Part shown: positions 43,021 to 52,945 of the stretch, one piece after another | Layout of the letters: each line of letters starts with the position of its first letter | How positions within the stretch are numbered: position 1 is the first letter of the stretch | Assembly: GCF_002564005.1 (NCBI RefSeq) | Contig: NZ_PDJG01000001.1 | Location: 1,798,001-1,862,000, forward strand | DNA length: 64,000 nucleotides | Source: Sanguibacter antarcticus | GTDB taxonomy: Bacteria > Actinomycetota > Actinomycetes > Actinomycetales > Cellulomonadaceae | Reading direction: 5' to 3' | Notes under the pieces: model-generated | The model's database searches: none | Seen by the model: the letters and a program-made list of their open reading frames with translations, nothing else | Told to the model about the DNA's origin: nothing | Position numbers and translations under genes: made by a program

Positions 43021-43048
43021 CTCGGGGGCCGGGCCACCGGCCCCCGAG
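43021..43048. terminator. Bidirectional terminator between fumC and the PhoH gene
   Basis: A 12-base perfect stem (ctcgggggccgg and complement) with a 4-base loop lies between two convergent genes that end at 43014 and 43056. It can stop transcripts from both sides. Confidence 0.88.
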
Positions 43049-43055
43049 ACGTCCC

Positions 43056-44375
43056 TCAGACCTCGATGCTCTCCATCATCTCCGTCACGAGGGCCGCGAC
43101 CGGGGACCGCTCGGAGCGTGTGAGCGTCACGTGCGCGAAGAGCGGGTGCCCCTTGAGCGCCTCGATCACCGCCGCGACGCCGTCGTGGCGTCCGACGCGC
43201 AGGTTGTCCCGCTGCGCGACATCGTGCGTGAGCACCACCCGGGACGACTGGCCGATCCGGGACAGCACCGTGAGCAGCACGTTGCGCTCGAGCGACTGGG
43301 CCTCGTCGACGATGACGAAAGCGTCGTGCAGAGAGCGTCCGCGGATGTGCGTCAGCGGCAGCACCTCGAGGATCTCTCGCTCGAGGACCTCTTCGATGAT
43401 CTCCTTGCCGACGAGCGCCCCCAGGGTGTCGAACACCGCCTGGGCCCACGGGTTCATCTTCTCCGACTCCGAGCCCGGAAGGTACCCGAGGTCCTGGCCG
43501 CCCACGGCGTAGAGCGGCCGGAACACCATGACCTTGCGGTGCTTGCGCTTCTCCAGCACCGCTTCGAGACCAGCACAGAGCGCGAGCGCAGACTTGCCCG
43601 TGCCGGCACGACCACCGAGGGACACGATGCCGATCGAGTCGTCGAGCAGCAGGTCGATCGCGATGCGCTGCTCGGCTGAACGGCCGTGGACCCCGAAGAC
43701 GTCCTGGTCCCCGCGGACGAGCTGCAGGTGCTTGTCGGGCGTGACCCGTGCGAGCGCCGACCCTCGCGGGGACTGCAGGACGAGGCCTTTGTGGCAGTGC
43801 ATCGGACCGGCCGCCTCGACGGCTTCGGCATCGACCTCGGCGATCTCGAGCGACTCGTGCTCCCACAACGAGGACATCTGCCCTTCCGTGAGGGAGAGCT
43901 CCCCCATCCCCGTCCACCCGGAGTCGACGGCGAGCTCCGCGCGGTACTCCTCCGCCTTCAGCCCGACGGCCGACGCCTTGACCCGCATCGGCAGGTCCTT
44001 CGACACGACCGTGACCGCCGCGCCCTCGGCGGAGAGGTTCGCTGCGACAGCGAGGATGCGCGTGTCGTTGTCGCCGAGCCGGAACCCGTCCGGGAGCGTG
44101 CTCGGATCGGTGTGGTTGAGCTCTACGCGGAGCGTGCCTCCAGCCGTGCCCACCGGGATCGGGGCGTCGAGCCCGCCGTGCTCGATGCGCAGGTCGTCGA
44201 GCATCCGGAGCGCGCTGCGGGCGAAGTAGCCCAGCTCCGGGTGGTGCCGCTTGGCCTCGAGCTCTGTGATGACCACGATGGGCAGAACCACGTCGTGCTC
44301 TGCGAAGCGCACGAGCGCCTTGGGGTCCGAGAGCAGGACCGAGGTGTCCAGCACGAAGGTGCGGTGAGTGTCCAC
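43056..44375 (-). CDS. PIN domain-PhoH ATPase (PhoH2 type)
   Basis: The 439-residue protein is a fusion. An N-terminal PIN nuclease domain has [16 protein letters not shown] and an acidic [11 protein letters not shown]. The C-terminal PhoH ATPase has Walker [19 protein letters not shown] near residue 250 and Walker [15 protein letters not shown]. PhoH2 proteins from mycobacteria are RNA helicases with RNase activity; a similar role is likely. It is transcribed alone, with an inverted repeat about 170 bases upstream of the start. Confidence 0.92.
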   Translation of the reverse strand: MDTHRTFVLDTSVLLSDPKALVRFAEHDVVLPIVVITELEAKRHHPELGYFARSALRMLDDLRIEHGGLDAPIPVGTAGGTLRVELNHTDPSTLPDGFRLGDNDTRILAVAANLSAEGAAVTVVSKDLPMRVKASAVGLKAEEYRAELAVDSGWTGMGELSLTEGQMSSLWEHESLEIAEVDAEAVEAAGPMHCHKGLVLQSPRGSALARVTPDKHLQLVRGDQDVFGVHGRSAEQRIAIDLLLDDSIGIVSLGGRAGTGKSALALCAGLEAVLEKRKHRKVMVFRPLYAVGGQDLGYLPGSESEKMNPWAQAVFDTLGALVGKEIIEEVLEREILEVLPLTHIRGRSLHDAFVIVDEAQSLERNVLLTVLSRIGQSSRVVLTHDVAQRDNLRVGRHDGVAAVIEALKGHPLFAHVTLTRSERSPVAALVTEMMESIEV

Positions 44376-44543
44376 GACAGGCTCCCTTCGACGCTTGCGC
44401 GTCTAGGTGCTCATGTCAGCGGCGCCGAGCGCGCTGCCGACACGAGGCGAGTGGGTCGAGCGGTCTGCCGGTCCACCACGGAGCAGCGGAGCCGGGACCG
44501 GCCTCCCTGCTCGGAGCATGCACTCCATGGGCTGGCCTCCCGT

Positions 44544-44563
44544 GAGCAACGTACGTGTTGCTC
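44544..44563. promoter_or_regulatory. Inverted repeat upstream of the PhoH gene
   Basis: In the 308-base gap 44376-44683, GAGCAAC and GTTGCTC face each other around a 6-base spacer at 44544-44563. The block GCAACGTACG recurs at 44571-44580. The position, about 170-205 bases ahead of the PhoH gene, suggests a regulator site. The rest of the gap shows no gene. Confidence 0.4.
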
Positions 44564-44683
44564 ATGGCATGCAACGTACGCCCGAGATCTTGCTCGTGTC
44601 ATCACCCGACACGACCTGTCCTGGCGTCGTCACGAGACGTTAACCTCACCGTCACGTGCCGTCTCCCGAGGGCACCGTCTGGG

Positions 44684-46300
44684 TCATCCGGCGGTCGCGA
44701 CGTGCCCCGACCGGCGCCGCATGGCGACCCCGGCACAGAGCCCCACGAGGAGCACCGCCACGACCAGCAGCATCGTCTGACCAGCCGCCTCGGCGAAGCC
44801 CGCGTTGAAGGCTGTCGTGGCAGCGGCCGCGATGCTGTCGGCGAGCTCGGCAGGAACCCCGGCCGGGACGTCCACGGCTCCCCCGGCTCCCGTGAAGGAC
44901 GCTCCCGCACCGTCGAACCCGTCGACGAAGCCCTGCCGGACGCTCGCCGGCAGCCCCTGCGCCGCCTCCGCCGCGGCGGCAGGCAGCGTCACCGCGAGGC
45001 GTGCCTGCAGCATGGCGATGATCGCTGCCGAACCGATGACGCCACCGACCTGACGGGTCGTGTTGAAGGCGCCCGCGCCCGCACCGGCGGTCGTGTGGTC
45101 CAGGCCCGCGGTCGCGAGGCTCGCCATCGGCGAGAAAACGCAGCCGGTCCCGACGCCGAAGAGAAGCATCGGGAAGACCACCGACCACGGGTCGGTGCCC
45201 GGTTCCATGACGAGGTCGAGCCAGAGAGCGGCCGCTGCCAGGGCAGCGAAGCCCGTCACCATGATCCACTTCGCGGGGAACCTGTCAGACAGCCGGCCTG
45301 CGACGGGTGCGATGACGCCGGAGACCAACGACCCCGGCAGCCCGACGAGCGCGGCGTGCAGAGGCGACAGCCCAAGGGTGGACTGCAGGAAGATCGTCAA
45401 GGGGAAGAAGATGCCGATCATCGCGAAGGAGACGCTCATGCCGCTGACGTTCGCGAGGGAGAAGTTGCGGTGGTGGAACAGGCTCAGCGGCAAGAGCGCG
45501 GCGGGGCCCTGCCGGTGCTGCCACACGAGGAAGACCCCGATAACGAGAAGGCCTGCTGCGATCAGGAGGGGGACGCTGACCGGTCCCCACACCGTTCCCC
45601 AGTCGTACGTCTCGCCTTCTTGGAGCCCGAAGACGAGGGCGCTGAGCCCGACGACCGAGAGAACCACACCGAGGACGTCGAACGACCTCTTGTCGGTGTG
45701 AAGGTTCGGCAGCGTGCGAAACGCGAAGACGAGAGCGACGATCCCGACGGGCACGTTGACGAAGAAGATCCACTCCCAGCCCCAGCTCTCCACGAAGAGC
45801 CCGCCGAGGACGGGACCGGTGATCGTCGCGATACCTGCGACGGCACCCCACGTCCCCATGGCCGCGCCGCGCTGCTGAGGCGGGAAGACGCGGGTGATGA
45901 GCGCCATCGTCTGCGGGGTCATCAGCGCGGCGCCGACTCCTTGGGCGGCCCGAGCGACGATGAGCATGCCGATGCTCCCCGAGAGCCCGCACCACGCAGA
46001 CGTGAGCGTGAAGACGACGAGGCCGAGCACGAAGACCTGCTTGGGGCCGTAGCGGTCCCCGAGGCGCCCGGCGACGAGCAGGAGCACGGCGTACGTCAGG
46101 AGGTACGCGCTCGTGACCCAGCCGACAGCCGAGAGGCCGACGTCGAACGTGTCGACGAGCGTGGGGATGGCGATGTTCACGATGGTCGTGTCGACCATGA
46201 TCATGAAGAAGCCGAGAAGCAGTGCGGGGAGGATGCTCCACGGGGTGCGGCCGTGGAGGTCGACCGGTCCCGTGGGAGCCGCAGCGGTGGTGGCGCTCAT
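44684..46300 (-). CDS. MFS multidrug exporter, DHA2 (EmrB/QacA) family
   Basis: The 538-residue protein has 14 predicted helices, starting WSILPALLLGFFMIMVDTTIVNIAIPTL, and motif A-like GRLGDRYGPKQVF near residue 100. LIVARAAQGVGAALMTPQTMALI and GPVLGGLFVESWGWEWIFFVNVPVG are typical for DHA2 drug:proton antiporters. An extracytoplasmic loop between helices 13 and 14 is long. The substrate is unknown. No regulator gene is adjacent. Confidence 0.92.
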   Translation of the reverse strand: MSATTAAAPTGPVDLHGRTPWSILPALLLGFFMIMVDTTIVNIAIPTLVDTFDVGLSAVGWVTSAYLLTYAVLLLVAGRLGDRYGPKQVFVLGLVVFTLTSAWCGLSGSIGMLIVARAAQGVGAALMTPQTMALITRVFPPQQRGAAMGTWGAVAGIATITGPVLGGLFVESWGWEWIFFVNVPVGIVALVFAFRTLPNLHTDKRSFDVLGVVLSVVGLSALVFGLQEGETYDWGTVWGPVSVPLLIAAGLLVIGVFLVWQHRQGPAALLPLSLFHHRNFSLANVSGMSVSFAMIGIFFPLTIFLQSTLGLSPLHAALVGLPGSLVSGVIAPVAGRLSDRFPAKWIMVTGFAALAAAALWLDLVMEPGTDPWSVVFPMLLFGVGTGCVFSPMASLATAGLDHTTAGAGAGAFNTTRQVGGVIGSAAIIAMLQARLAVTLPAAAAEAAQGLPASVRQGFVDGFDGAGASFTGAGGAVDVPAGVPAELADSIAAAATTAFNAGFAEAAGQTMLLVVAVLLVGLCAGVAMRRRSGHVATAG

Positions 46301-46384
46301 GTGTGTCCTTGCGTGATGGAGGAGCGTCTATTGCACCACCGAGATCCGTTGCCTGCTCGCGATGCCTGACCGTACGGTGACACC

Positions 46385-46936
46385 ATGACCGCTTTCGTCG
46401 CTCTCCTGCGCGGTGTGAACGTGGGCGGGCACCGCCGCGTCCCTGCTGCCGACCTGCGCTCCGTGGCCGAGGACGCCGGCTTCACCGACGCCGTGACCGT
46501 CCTCAACAGCGGGAACGTCGTCTTCACGGCTCCGGGGACGACGACCGGTGCGCCGCAGGTGGCCGCAGCGATCCGCGCCGGCCTGCTCGCTCGCCTCGAC
46601 CTGGAGGTCGACGTGGTCGCGGTGAGCGCAGCCACGCTCGCGGAGGTCGTGGCAGCGAACCCGTTCCCGGACGTGGCACTGTCGGACCCGTCGCACCTGC
46701 TCGTGACGTTCCGCGCGGAGCCGCCCGACGCGGAGCGGGTCCGCGCGTTCGACACCTCGACCTTTCCCGAGCGCATGGCGTGGGCTGCGGGCGTGAGCTA
46801 CACCCACTACCCCCAGGGTGTCGGTCGGTCCAGGCTCACGCCGGCCGTGCTCAAGCGGGCGCTCGGCAGCGAGGGGACCGCACGGAGCTGGAGCACCGTG
46901 CTCAAGCTCCACGCGCTCGCGGCCGCGCGCGACTGA
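46385..46936 (+). CDS. DUF1697 family protein
   Basis: The 183-residue protein starts MTAFVALLRGVNVGGHRRVP and includes SGNVVFTAP, RVRAFDTSTFPERM and a terminal RSWSTVLKLHALA. This is the full DUF1697 pattern. The family is cytoplasmic and its role unknown. It is divergent from the MFS exporter gene and convergent with the RamB-type regulator gene. Confidence 0.9.
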   Translation: MTAFVALLRGVNVGGHRRVPAADLRSVAEDAGFTDAVTVLNSGNVVFTAPGTTTGAPQVAAAIRAGLLARLDLEVDVVAVSAATLAEVVAANPFPDVALSDPSHLLVTFRAEPPDAERVRAFDTSTFPERMAWAAGVSYTHYPQGVGRSRLTPAVLKRALGSEGTARSWSTVLKLHALAAARD

Positions 46937-46964
46937 GCACCTCGTCGCGGGACCGCGATCCTGG

Positions 46965-48437
46965 TCAGCGCGGTGCGTGGTCCTCGAGGAAGGCGTAGAC
47001 CTCCGAGGTGTCCACACCCGGAAACGCCCCGACGGGCATCGCCGCGAGCATGCTCGCGTGCGGTCGCGCGCTCGGCCACACCTGGTCCGCCCACCGTTCT
47101 GCGAGCGCGCCCGACGGGCGTCGGCAGCACGTGACCTCGGGGCAGCGTGAGACGGCGCGCTCAGGGGTCTCGCGTCCGCGGAACCACTTGACGTGCGCGA
47201 ACGGGACCCCGACGCTCACGGAGAACTCGCCGTCGTCGGACCCTTGGACGCGTGAGGTGCACCAGTACGTCCCTGAGGGGGTGTCTGTGTACTGGTAGTA
47301 GGGGCTGAGCCGGTCGTCGACGGCGAACACCGTCCGTGCGGTCCAGTTGCGGCAGACCGGTTGTCCTTCGACGGCGCCGAGCGCGTCTGAGGGGAAGCGC
47401 ACCCCGTCGTTCTCGTAGGCCTTGTGGATGATCCCGGACTCGTGGACCTTCATGAAGTGGACCGGGATGGCCAGGTGGGTCGTGGCGAGGTTGGTGAACC
47501 GGTGGGCGGCCGTCTCGTAGGAGACGGCGAAGGCGTCTCGCAGGTCTTCGACGGAGAGCTGGCGGGCGTCCTTGGCCTCGCGGAGCTGCTTGACGGTGTC
47601 TCGTTCGGGGAGCAGGAGCGCGGCCGAGAGGTAGTTGGCCTCGACACGCTGGCGCAAGAACTCCCCGTAGCCGCGTGGTTCTTCGTGGCCCAGGACGTGG
47701 CTGGCGAGCGCCTGGAGGAGGGTGGAGCGTGGGTCGCTCGACGCCCGGGCTCCGTTCGGCAGGTAGATGCGGTGGTGGAGGTGGTCGGTGACGGACCGGG
47801 TGGAGTGCGGCAGGTCGTGGACGTAGTGCAGCGAGAAGCCGAGGTGCCCGGCGAGGTCGGCGGCGACGCGCTGTGACAGCGGACCGTGCGTGTGCCCGAC
47901 ACCGTCGAGCAGCTCGCGTGCCGTGCGTTCGAGGTCCGGGAAGTGGTTGGCCTGCGCACGCATCGTCCCGCGGAGCTCGGTGTTGGCTCGGCGGGCTTCT
48001 TCCGGTGTGGCGGCTCGCTCGTTGTGCAGGCGTTCGAGCTCGCGCTGGAGCCCGACGATGGTCTCGAGCGCGTCGGTCGGCAGGGACTTGCTCACGCGGA
48101 CGGAGGGCAGGCCGAGGGACGTGAACATGGGCCCGCGCTGGGCGCGCTCGAGGTCGACCTCGAGGCCGGCGCGGCGCGAGGGCGCTGATGCGGTGAGCAG
48201 GTCGTCGAGGGTGGTGCCCAGTGCTCTCGCGACGAGCGCCAGCTGCGAGATCTTGGGTTCGCGTCGCCCGTTCTCGAGCATGGAGACCTGTGAGGGTGCT
48301 CGGCCGATCGCGGCGCCGAGGCTGTCGAGGGTCATCCCCTGCTCGGTGCGCAGGTGCCGGATGCGGCGTCCGATCATGAGGGCGTCGGGCTCGCCGTGCG
48401 CGACGGTGTCGTGGTCGATCTCGCTCTGGATGGCCAT
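46965..48437 (-). CDS. RamB/ScfR-type transcriptional regulator of the glyoxylate shunt
   Basis: The ATG at 48437 gives 490 residues ([12 protein letters not shown]). An N-terminal HTH_3 domain is visible: [37 protein letters not shown] central IrrE-like (DUF955) region contains [17 protein letters not shown], and a C-terminal DUF2083-type zinc-binding region contains [12 protein letters not shown]. RamB and ScfR proteins of this layout control acetate and fatty-acid metabolism genes in actinobacteria. The gene is divergent from aceA, a known RamB target, with palindromes in between. It may respond to acyl-CoA levels. Confidence 0.88.
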   Translation of the reverse strand: MAIQSEIDHDTVAHGEPDALMIGRRIRHLRTEQGMTLDSLGAAIGRAPSQVSMLENGRREPKISQLALVARALGTTLDDLLTASAPSRRAGLEVDLERAQRGPMFTSLGLPSVRVSKSLPTDALETIVGLQRELERLHNERAATPEEARRANTELRGTMRAQANHFPDLERTARELLDGVGHTHGPLSQRVAADLAGHLGFSLHYVHDLPHSTRSVTDHLHHRIYLPNGARASSDPRSTLLQALASHVLGHEEPRGYGEFLRQRVEANYLSAALLLPERDTVKQLREAKDARQLSVEDLRDAFAVSYETAAHRFTNLATTHLAIPVHFMKVHESGIIHKAYENDGVRFPSDALGAVEGQPVCRNWTARTVFAVDDRLSPYYQYTDTPSGTYWCTSRVQGSDDGEFSVSVGVPFAHVKWFRGRETPERAVSRCPEVTCCRRPSGALAERWADQVWPSARPHASMLAAMPVGAFPGVDTSEVYAFLEDHAPR

Positions 48438-48462
48438 GCCTGACTGTGACACAGGACACTTC

Positions 48463-48493
48463 TTGCGGGCAACAGAAGAACGCGACTTCTTCT
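48463..48493. promoter_or_regulatory. Candidate RamB-type operators between regulator and aceA
   Basis: The 163-base divergent intergenic region contains TTGC-gg-GCAA at 48463-48472, similar in form to the TTTGCAAA core of RamB boxes. AGAAGAA-cgcgac-TTCTTCT follows at 48474-48493, and GGTTG-agaa-CAACC at 48533-48546. The first two lie 26-56 bases upstream of the regulator start and suit autoregulation as well as control of aceA. Confidence 0.5.
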
Positions 48494-48600
48494 CCCCCAG
48501 AGACCGTTGTCTAGGGGTTGCACGTCGAAGAAGGTTGAGAACAACCGCAGCACCGCCGCTGCGGGAGACGCAGATCCACTGCACAGCCCTGGAGGACACC

Positions 48601-49944
48601 GTGACCACGCCGACCATCATCAGCCGCTCCGCCACCCGCTCGCAGAAGGCTCCCGTGCGTCCGGGAGACCAGCGCCAGACCGCCGCCGAGCTGGCGCAGG
48701 AGTGGGCGAGCGACCCCCGCTGGGCGGACGTCACCCGCGACTACACGGCCGAGGACGTCATCGCCCTGCGCGGTGCGGTCCGCGAAGAGCGGACCCTCGC
48801 CCGCCGCGGTGCGGAAAACCTCTGGGAGCTCATCAACGCCGACGGCTGGGTCGCCGCGCTCGGCGCGATGACCGGCAACCAGGCCGTCCAGCAGGTCCGC
48901 GCCGGCCTCAAGGCCATCTACCTCTCCGGATGGCAGGTCGCCGCCGACGCGAACCTCTCCGGCCAGACGTACCCCGACCAGAGCCTCTACCCCGTCAACT
49001 CGGTCCCGGCCGTCGTGCGCCGCATCAACAACGCTCTCCTGCGCGCCGACCAGATCGAGTTCGCCGAGGACGCGACCGGCGAGCGACGCGACTGGGTCGC
49101 CCCGATCGTCGCCGACGCCGAGGCAGGCTTCGGAGGAGCGCTCAACGCCTACGAGCTCATGCACTCGATGATCGAGGCAGGCGCTGCCGGGGTGCACTGG
49201 GAGGACCAGCTCGCGTCCGAGAAGAAGTGCGGCCACCTCGGCGGAAAGGTCCTCGTCCCCACCGCCCAGCACATCCGCACGCTCAATGCGGCCCGCCTGG
49301 CCGCAGACGTCGCGGGGGTGCCCACCCTCGTCATCGCCCGGACCGACGCCCTCGCAGCGGACCTCATCACGTCCGACGTCGACCCGCGCGACCAGGAGTT
49401 CCTCACGGGCGAGCGCACGGTCGAGGGGTTCTTCCGGACCAAGCCGGGCTACGAGACGGTCATCTCCCGCGGCCTCGCGTACGCCCCGTACGCGGACCTC
49501 ATCTGGGTCGAGACCGGTGAGCCCGACCTCGAGCTGGCCCGGGCGTTCGCCGAGCGCATCCACGCCGAGCACCCGAACCAGAAGCTCGCCTACAACTGCT
49601 CCCCGTCGTTCAACTGGAAGAAGCACCTCAGCGACGCCGAGATCGCCCGGTTCCAGCAAGAGCTCGCGTCCTACGGCTACACGTTCCAGTTCATCACGCT
49701 CGCCGGCTTCCACGCCGTGAGCCACTCCATGTTCGAGCTCGCCCGCGGCTACGAGGCCCGCGGCATGAGCGCCTACGTCGAGCTGCAGGAAGCCGAGTTC
49801 GCTTCCGAAGCCGACGGCTACACGGCCACGCGCCACCAGCGCGAGGTCGGCACCGGCTACTTCGACCGGGTCGCCACGGCTCTCAACCCGACGAGCGCCA
49901 CCCTCGCTCTCGCCGGGTCGACCGAGGCCTCGCAGTTCCACTAG
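48601..49944 (+). CDS. aceA: Isocitrate lyase
   Basis: The GTG at 48601 directly follows GGAGGACACC, an ideal ribosome-binding site, so it is preferred over longer open frames. The 447-residue enzyme has the catalytic loop [15 protein letters not shown] and [32 protein letters not shown] and [12 protein letters not shown] are also present. It cleaves isocitrate to glyoxylate and succinate, the first step of the glyoxylate shunt. Malate synthase follows 35 bases downstream and a RamB-type regulator is divergent. Confidence 0.96.
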   Translation: MTTPTIISRSATRSQKAPVRPGDQRQTAAELAQEWASDPRWADVTRDYTAEDVIALRGAVREERTLARRGAENLWELINADGWVAALGAMTGNQAVQQVRAGLKAIYLSGWQVAADANLSGQTYPDQSLYPVNSVPAVVRRINNALLRADQIEFAEDATGERRDWVAPIVADAEAGFGGALNAYELMHSMIEAGAAGVHWEDQLASEKKCGHLGGKVLVPTAQHIRTLNAARLAADVAGVPTLVIARTDALAADLITSDVDPRDQEFLTGERTVEGFFRTKPGYETVISRGLAYAPYADLIWVETGEPDLELARAFAERIHAEHPNQKLAYNCSPSFNWKKHLSDAEIARFQQELASYGYTFQFITLAGFHAVSHSMFELARGYEARGMSAYVELQEAEFASEADGYTATRHQREVGTGYFDRVATALNPTSATLALAGSTEASQFH

Positions 49945-49979
49945 ACGCACTTCTTCACCTGACCCGCTGGGAGACGACC

Positions 49980-51683
49980 ATGACCACCACGACCCTTCTG
50001 ACCGACCCACCCACCTCGACCGGCGACCGGCCGACTGCTCCCCCTGCACCGACCTCGGGCACGATGACGGTCACGGGACCGGTCCGCGAGCGCTACGACG
50101 AGATCCTCACGCCCGAGGCGCTCGCGTTCGTCGCGGCGCTGCACGAGCGCTTCGTCGCCCCGCGGCACGAGATCCTGCTGGCCCGCCAGCACAACCGTCA
50201 GCGCATCGCGGACGGCATGACCCCCGACTTCCTGCCGTCCACGCGGGCGGTCCGCGAGGACCGCTCGTGGCGGGCCGCCGGAGCTGGTCCGGGCCTGGAG
50301 CGACGACACGTCGAGATCACCGGTCCGACCGACCCGAAGATGGCGATCAACGCGCTCAACTCCGGGGCCGACGTCTGGCTCGCCGACCAGGAGGACGCGA
50401 CGTCTCCGACCTGGACCAACGTCATCGGCGGTCAGCTCTCGCTGCTCGACGCGATCCGCGGTCGCCTCGAGTTCACGTCTCCTGAGGGCAAGTCGTACCG
50501 GATGACCTCCCCGCACCTGGAGGACCTGCCGACGATCGTCATGAGGCCCCGTGGCTGGCACCTGTGCGAGAAGCACCTGCGCTTCGTCGACCGGGCCGGT
50601 GTGAGCGCGTCGGCGTCGGCGAGCCTCGTCGACTTCGGGCTGTACTTCTTCCACAACACGAGCACCTTGCTCGCCCGTGGCAGAGGACCGTACTTCTACC
50701 TGCCGAAGCTCGAAGGGCACCTCGAGGCACGCCTGTGGAACGACGTCTTCGTCTTCACCCAGGACTACCTCAACCTGCCGCAGGGAACCGTCCGTGCGAC
50801 CGTCCTCATCGAGACGCTGCCCGCTGCCTTCGAGATGGAGGAGATCCTCTACGAGCTGCGCGACCACTGCGCTGGTCTCAACGCCGGACGGTGGGACTAC
50901 CTGTTCTCTGTCATCAAGAGCTTCCGCACCCGGGGGCCTCGGTTCGTCCTGCCTGACCGCTCGGCCGTCTCCATGACGGTCCCGTTCATGCGGGCCTACA
51001 CGGAGCTGCTCGTCTCGACGTGCCACCGGCGCGGGGCTCACGCCATCGGCGGCATGTCCGCCTTCATCCCCGACCGCCGTGACCCGGAGGTCAGCATGCG
51101 GGCGGAGCAGCAGGTCCGAGGAGACAAGCGACGCGAGGTCACGGACGGCTTCGACGGCACGTGGGTCGCTCACCCGGACCTCATCGCGTTCGCCCGGGAG
51201 GAGTTCGCTGCGGTCCTCGGTGACCGCCCGCACCAGATCGACCGGCGGCGGGACGACGTCCACGTCACGGCGGCGCAGCTTCTCGACGTCGCGTCCGCAT
51301 CACCGGACGGAACCACCGTCACCGGCGCGGGCCTGCGAGCCAACGTCTCTGTCGGGCTGCGCTACATCGAGTCGTGGCTCCGCGGGGTCGGTGCGGCAGC
51401 GATCGACCACCTCATGGAGGATGCGGCGACCGCCGAGATCTCCCGGTCACAGGTCTGGCAGTGGATCTACACCTCCACACCGACCGAGGACGGCGCACCG
51501 ATCACCCGTGAGCGGGTCGAGGCGCTGCTCACCGAGATCGCCGGGAGCCTGCCGCGCCCGGAGGGCAATCGTGTCGACGCGGCGGTCGACGTCTTCCGTC
51601 AGGTGGCTCTCACGGAGGACTTCCCGACGTTCCTCACGATCGGTGCGTACACGCAGCACCTTGTCGGCTCCGACGTCGACTGA
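49980..51683 (+). CDS. aceB: Malate synthase A
   Basis: The 567-residue protein shows INALNSGADVWLADQEDATSPTW and PTIVMRPRGWHL, with the catalytic arginine region. GGMSAFIPDRRDPEV and GFDGTWVAHPDL also match malate synthase A. It condenses glyoxylate and acetyl-CoA to malate. It lies 35 bases after aceA, probably in one transcript, and is followed by a strong terminator. Confidence 0.96.
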   Translation: MTTTTLLTDPPTSTGDRPTAPPAPTSGTMTVTGPVRERYDEILTPEALAFVAALHERFVAPRHEILLARQHNRQRIADGMTPDFLPSTRAVREDRSWRAAGAGPGLERRHVEITGPTDPKMAINALNSGADVWLADQEDATSPTWTNVIGGQLSLLDAIRGRLEFTSPEGKSYRMTSPHLEDLPTIVMRPRGWHLCEKHLRFVDRAGVSASASASLVDFGLYFFHNTSTLLARGRGPYFYLPKLEGHLEARLWNDVFVFTQDYLNLPQGTVRATVLIETLPAAFEMEEILYELRDHCAGLNAGRWDYLFSVIKSFRTRGPRFVLPDRSAVSMTVPFMRAYTELLVSTCHRRGAHAIGGMSAFIPDRRDPEVSMRAEQQVRGDKRREVTDGFDGTWVAHPDLIAFAREEFAAVLGDRPHQIDRRRDDVHVTAAQLLDVASASPDGTTVTGAGLRANVSVGLRYIESWLRGVGAAAIDHLMEDAATAEISRSQVWQWIYTSTPTEDGAPITRERVEALLTEIAGSLPRPEGNRVDAAVDVFRQVALTEDFPTFLTIGAYTQHLVGSDVD

Positions 51684-51725
51684 GCAGGTCGCCCGAGCAG
51701 GTCGTCTGACCTGCAGCACGGAAGC

Positions 51726-51762
51726 CCAGAGGGCCACGCGGTGATCCCGCGTGGCCCTCTGG
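51726..51762 (+). terminator. Terminator after aceB
   Basis: A 15-base perfect stem (ccagagggccacgcg and complement) with a 7-base loop lies 43 bases past the aceB stop and ahead of the convergent kinase gene. Confidence 0.88.
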
Positions 51763-51770
51763 TCGTGCAC

Positions 51771-51794
51771 GGTGCTCGGTGCTCGGTGCTCGGT
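51771..51794. repeat. 7-base tandem repeat
   Basis: GGTGCTC is repeated three times in direct order (51771-51791), followed by a partial fourth unit, between the aceB terminator and the kdgK stop. It is non-coding. Confidence 0.8.
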
Positions 51795-51827
51795 GCGGCA
51801 TGCTGTGCGCGCACCGGGTCCGGGGTG

Positions 51828-52943
51828 TCAGCGCTGGACGCGCGCGCTCCCGCCGCCGGCGAGCTTGGCGACCTCGGCGAGGCTGGCGGTCGACGTGTCT
51901 CCGGCCGTGGTCATGGCGATCGCTCCGTGCGCAGCGCCGTACTCGACCGCGGACTGGATGTCACCGATCTCCATGAGCCCGTACGCGAGGCCGGAGGCGA
52001 AGGAGTCGCCTCCGCCGACGCGGTCGAGGATCTCGAGGTGCGGGCGGTGGGTCGACTCCGCGAAGCCTTCCCGGCGGCTCCACGCGATCGCACCCCAGTC
52101 GTTGTCGCTCGCGCTGTGCACGCCGCGCATGGTCGTCGCGATGACCTGGAAGTTGTCGTAGGTGGCCGCTGCCGTCTCGATCATCGCGCGGAAGGCACCG
52201 GTGTCGAGGTCGGTGAGGTTCTCGTCGACCCCTTCGACCTCGAAGCCGAGGCTCGCGGTGAAGTCTTCCTCGTTGCCGATCATGACGTCGACGTACTGCG
52301 CGAGGCGCTTGTTGACCTCCTGGGCGCGGGCCGAGCCACCGATCCCCTTCCAGAGGGAGGGACGGAAGTTCAGGTCGTAGGAGACGATCGTGCCGTGCTC
52401 GCGGGCGGAGCGCATGGCGGCCTCGGCGACGTCCGCGGACGACTCGGAGAGTGCCGCGAAGATCCCTCCGGTGTGGAGCCAGCGCACGCCTCGACGGCCG
52501 AAGAGGTCGTCCCAGTCGACGTCGCCGGGCTGCATCTGCGAGACGGCCGTGTTGCCACGGTCAGAGACGCCGACCGCACCGCGGACGCCGAAACCGCGCT
52601 CGGTGAAGTTCAGTCCGTTGCGCACGTTGCGGCCGATGCCGTCGTAGTCGATCCATTGGATGTAGCTCGTGTCGAGCCCACCGGTGAGGATGAAGTCCTC
52701 GACGAGCCGTCCTACCTCGTTGTCGGCGAGCGCGGTGACGATCGTCCCGCGCAGACCGAAGCAGCGGCGGAGCCCTCGGGCGACGTTGTACTCGCCACCG
52801 CCCTCCCACGCGTCGAAGCTGCGAGCGGTCTTGATGCGGCGCTCTCCGGGATCGAGGCGGAGCATGACCTCGCCGAGAGAGACGACGTCGAAGTCGCACT
52901 CGGCGGCGCTCTTCACGGTGAGGGAACGAGTCTGCTCGGCCAT
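51828..52943 (-). CDS. kdgK: 2-keto-3-deoxygluconate kinase (PfkB family)
   Basis: The 371-residue kinase has VVSLGEVMLRLDPGERRIKTARSF and GGGEYNVARGLRRCFG at the N-terminus and the catalytic DRVGGGDSFASGLAYGL near residue 300. The pattern is that of KDG kinases rather than fructokinases. It is next to the KDPG aldolase gene, 2 bases apart, and together they turn 2-keto-3-deoxygluconate into pyruvate and glyceraldehyde-3-phosphate. Confidence 0.9.
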   Translation of the reverse strand: MAEQTRSLTVKSAAECDFDVVSLGEVMLRLDPGERRIKTARSFDAWEGGGEYNVARGLRRCFGLRGTIVTALADNEVGRLVEDFILTGGLDTSYIQWIDYDGIGRNVRNGLNFTERGFGVRGAVGVSDRGNTAVSQMQPGDVDWDDLFGRRGVRWLHTGGIFAALSESSADVAEAAMRSAREHGTIVSYDLNFRPSLWKGIGGSARAQEVNKRLAQYVDVMIGNEEDFTASLGFEVEGVDENLTDLDTGAFRAMIETAAATYDNFQVIATTMRGVHSASDNDWGAIAWSRREGFAESTHRPHLEILDRVGGGDSFASGLAYGLMEIGDIQSAVEYGAAHGAIAMTTAGDTSTASLAEVAKLAGGGSARVQR

Positions 52944-52945
52944 GG

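Noticed and set aside
44555..46369. 604-codon plus-strand open frame opposite the MFS exporter
   Set aside because: Composition is charged and repetitive without domains; the opposite strand encodes a clear 14-helix transporter.
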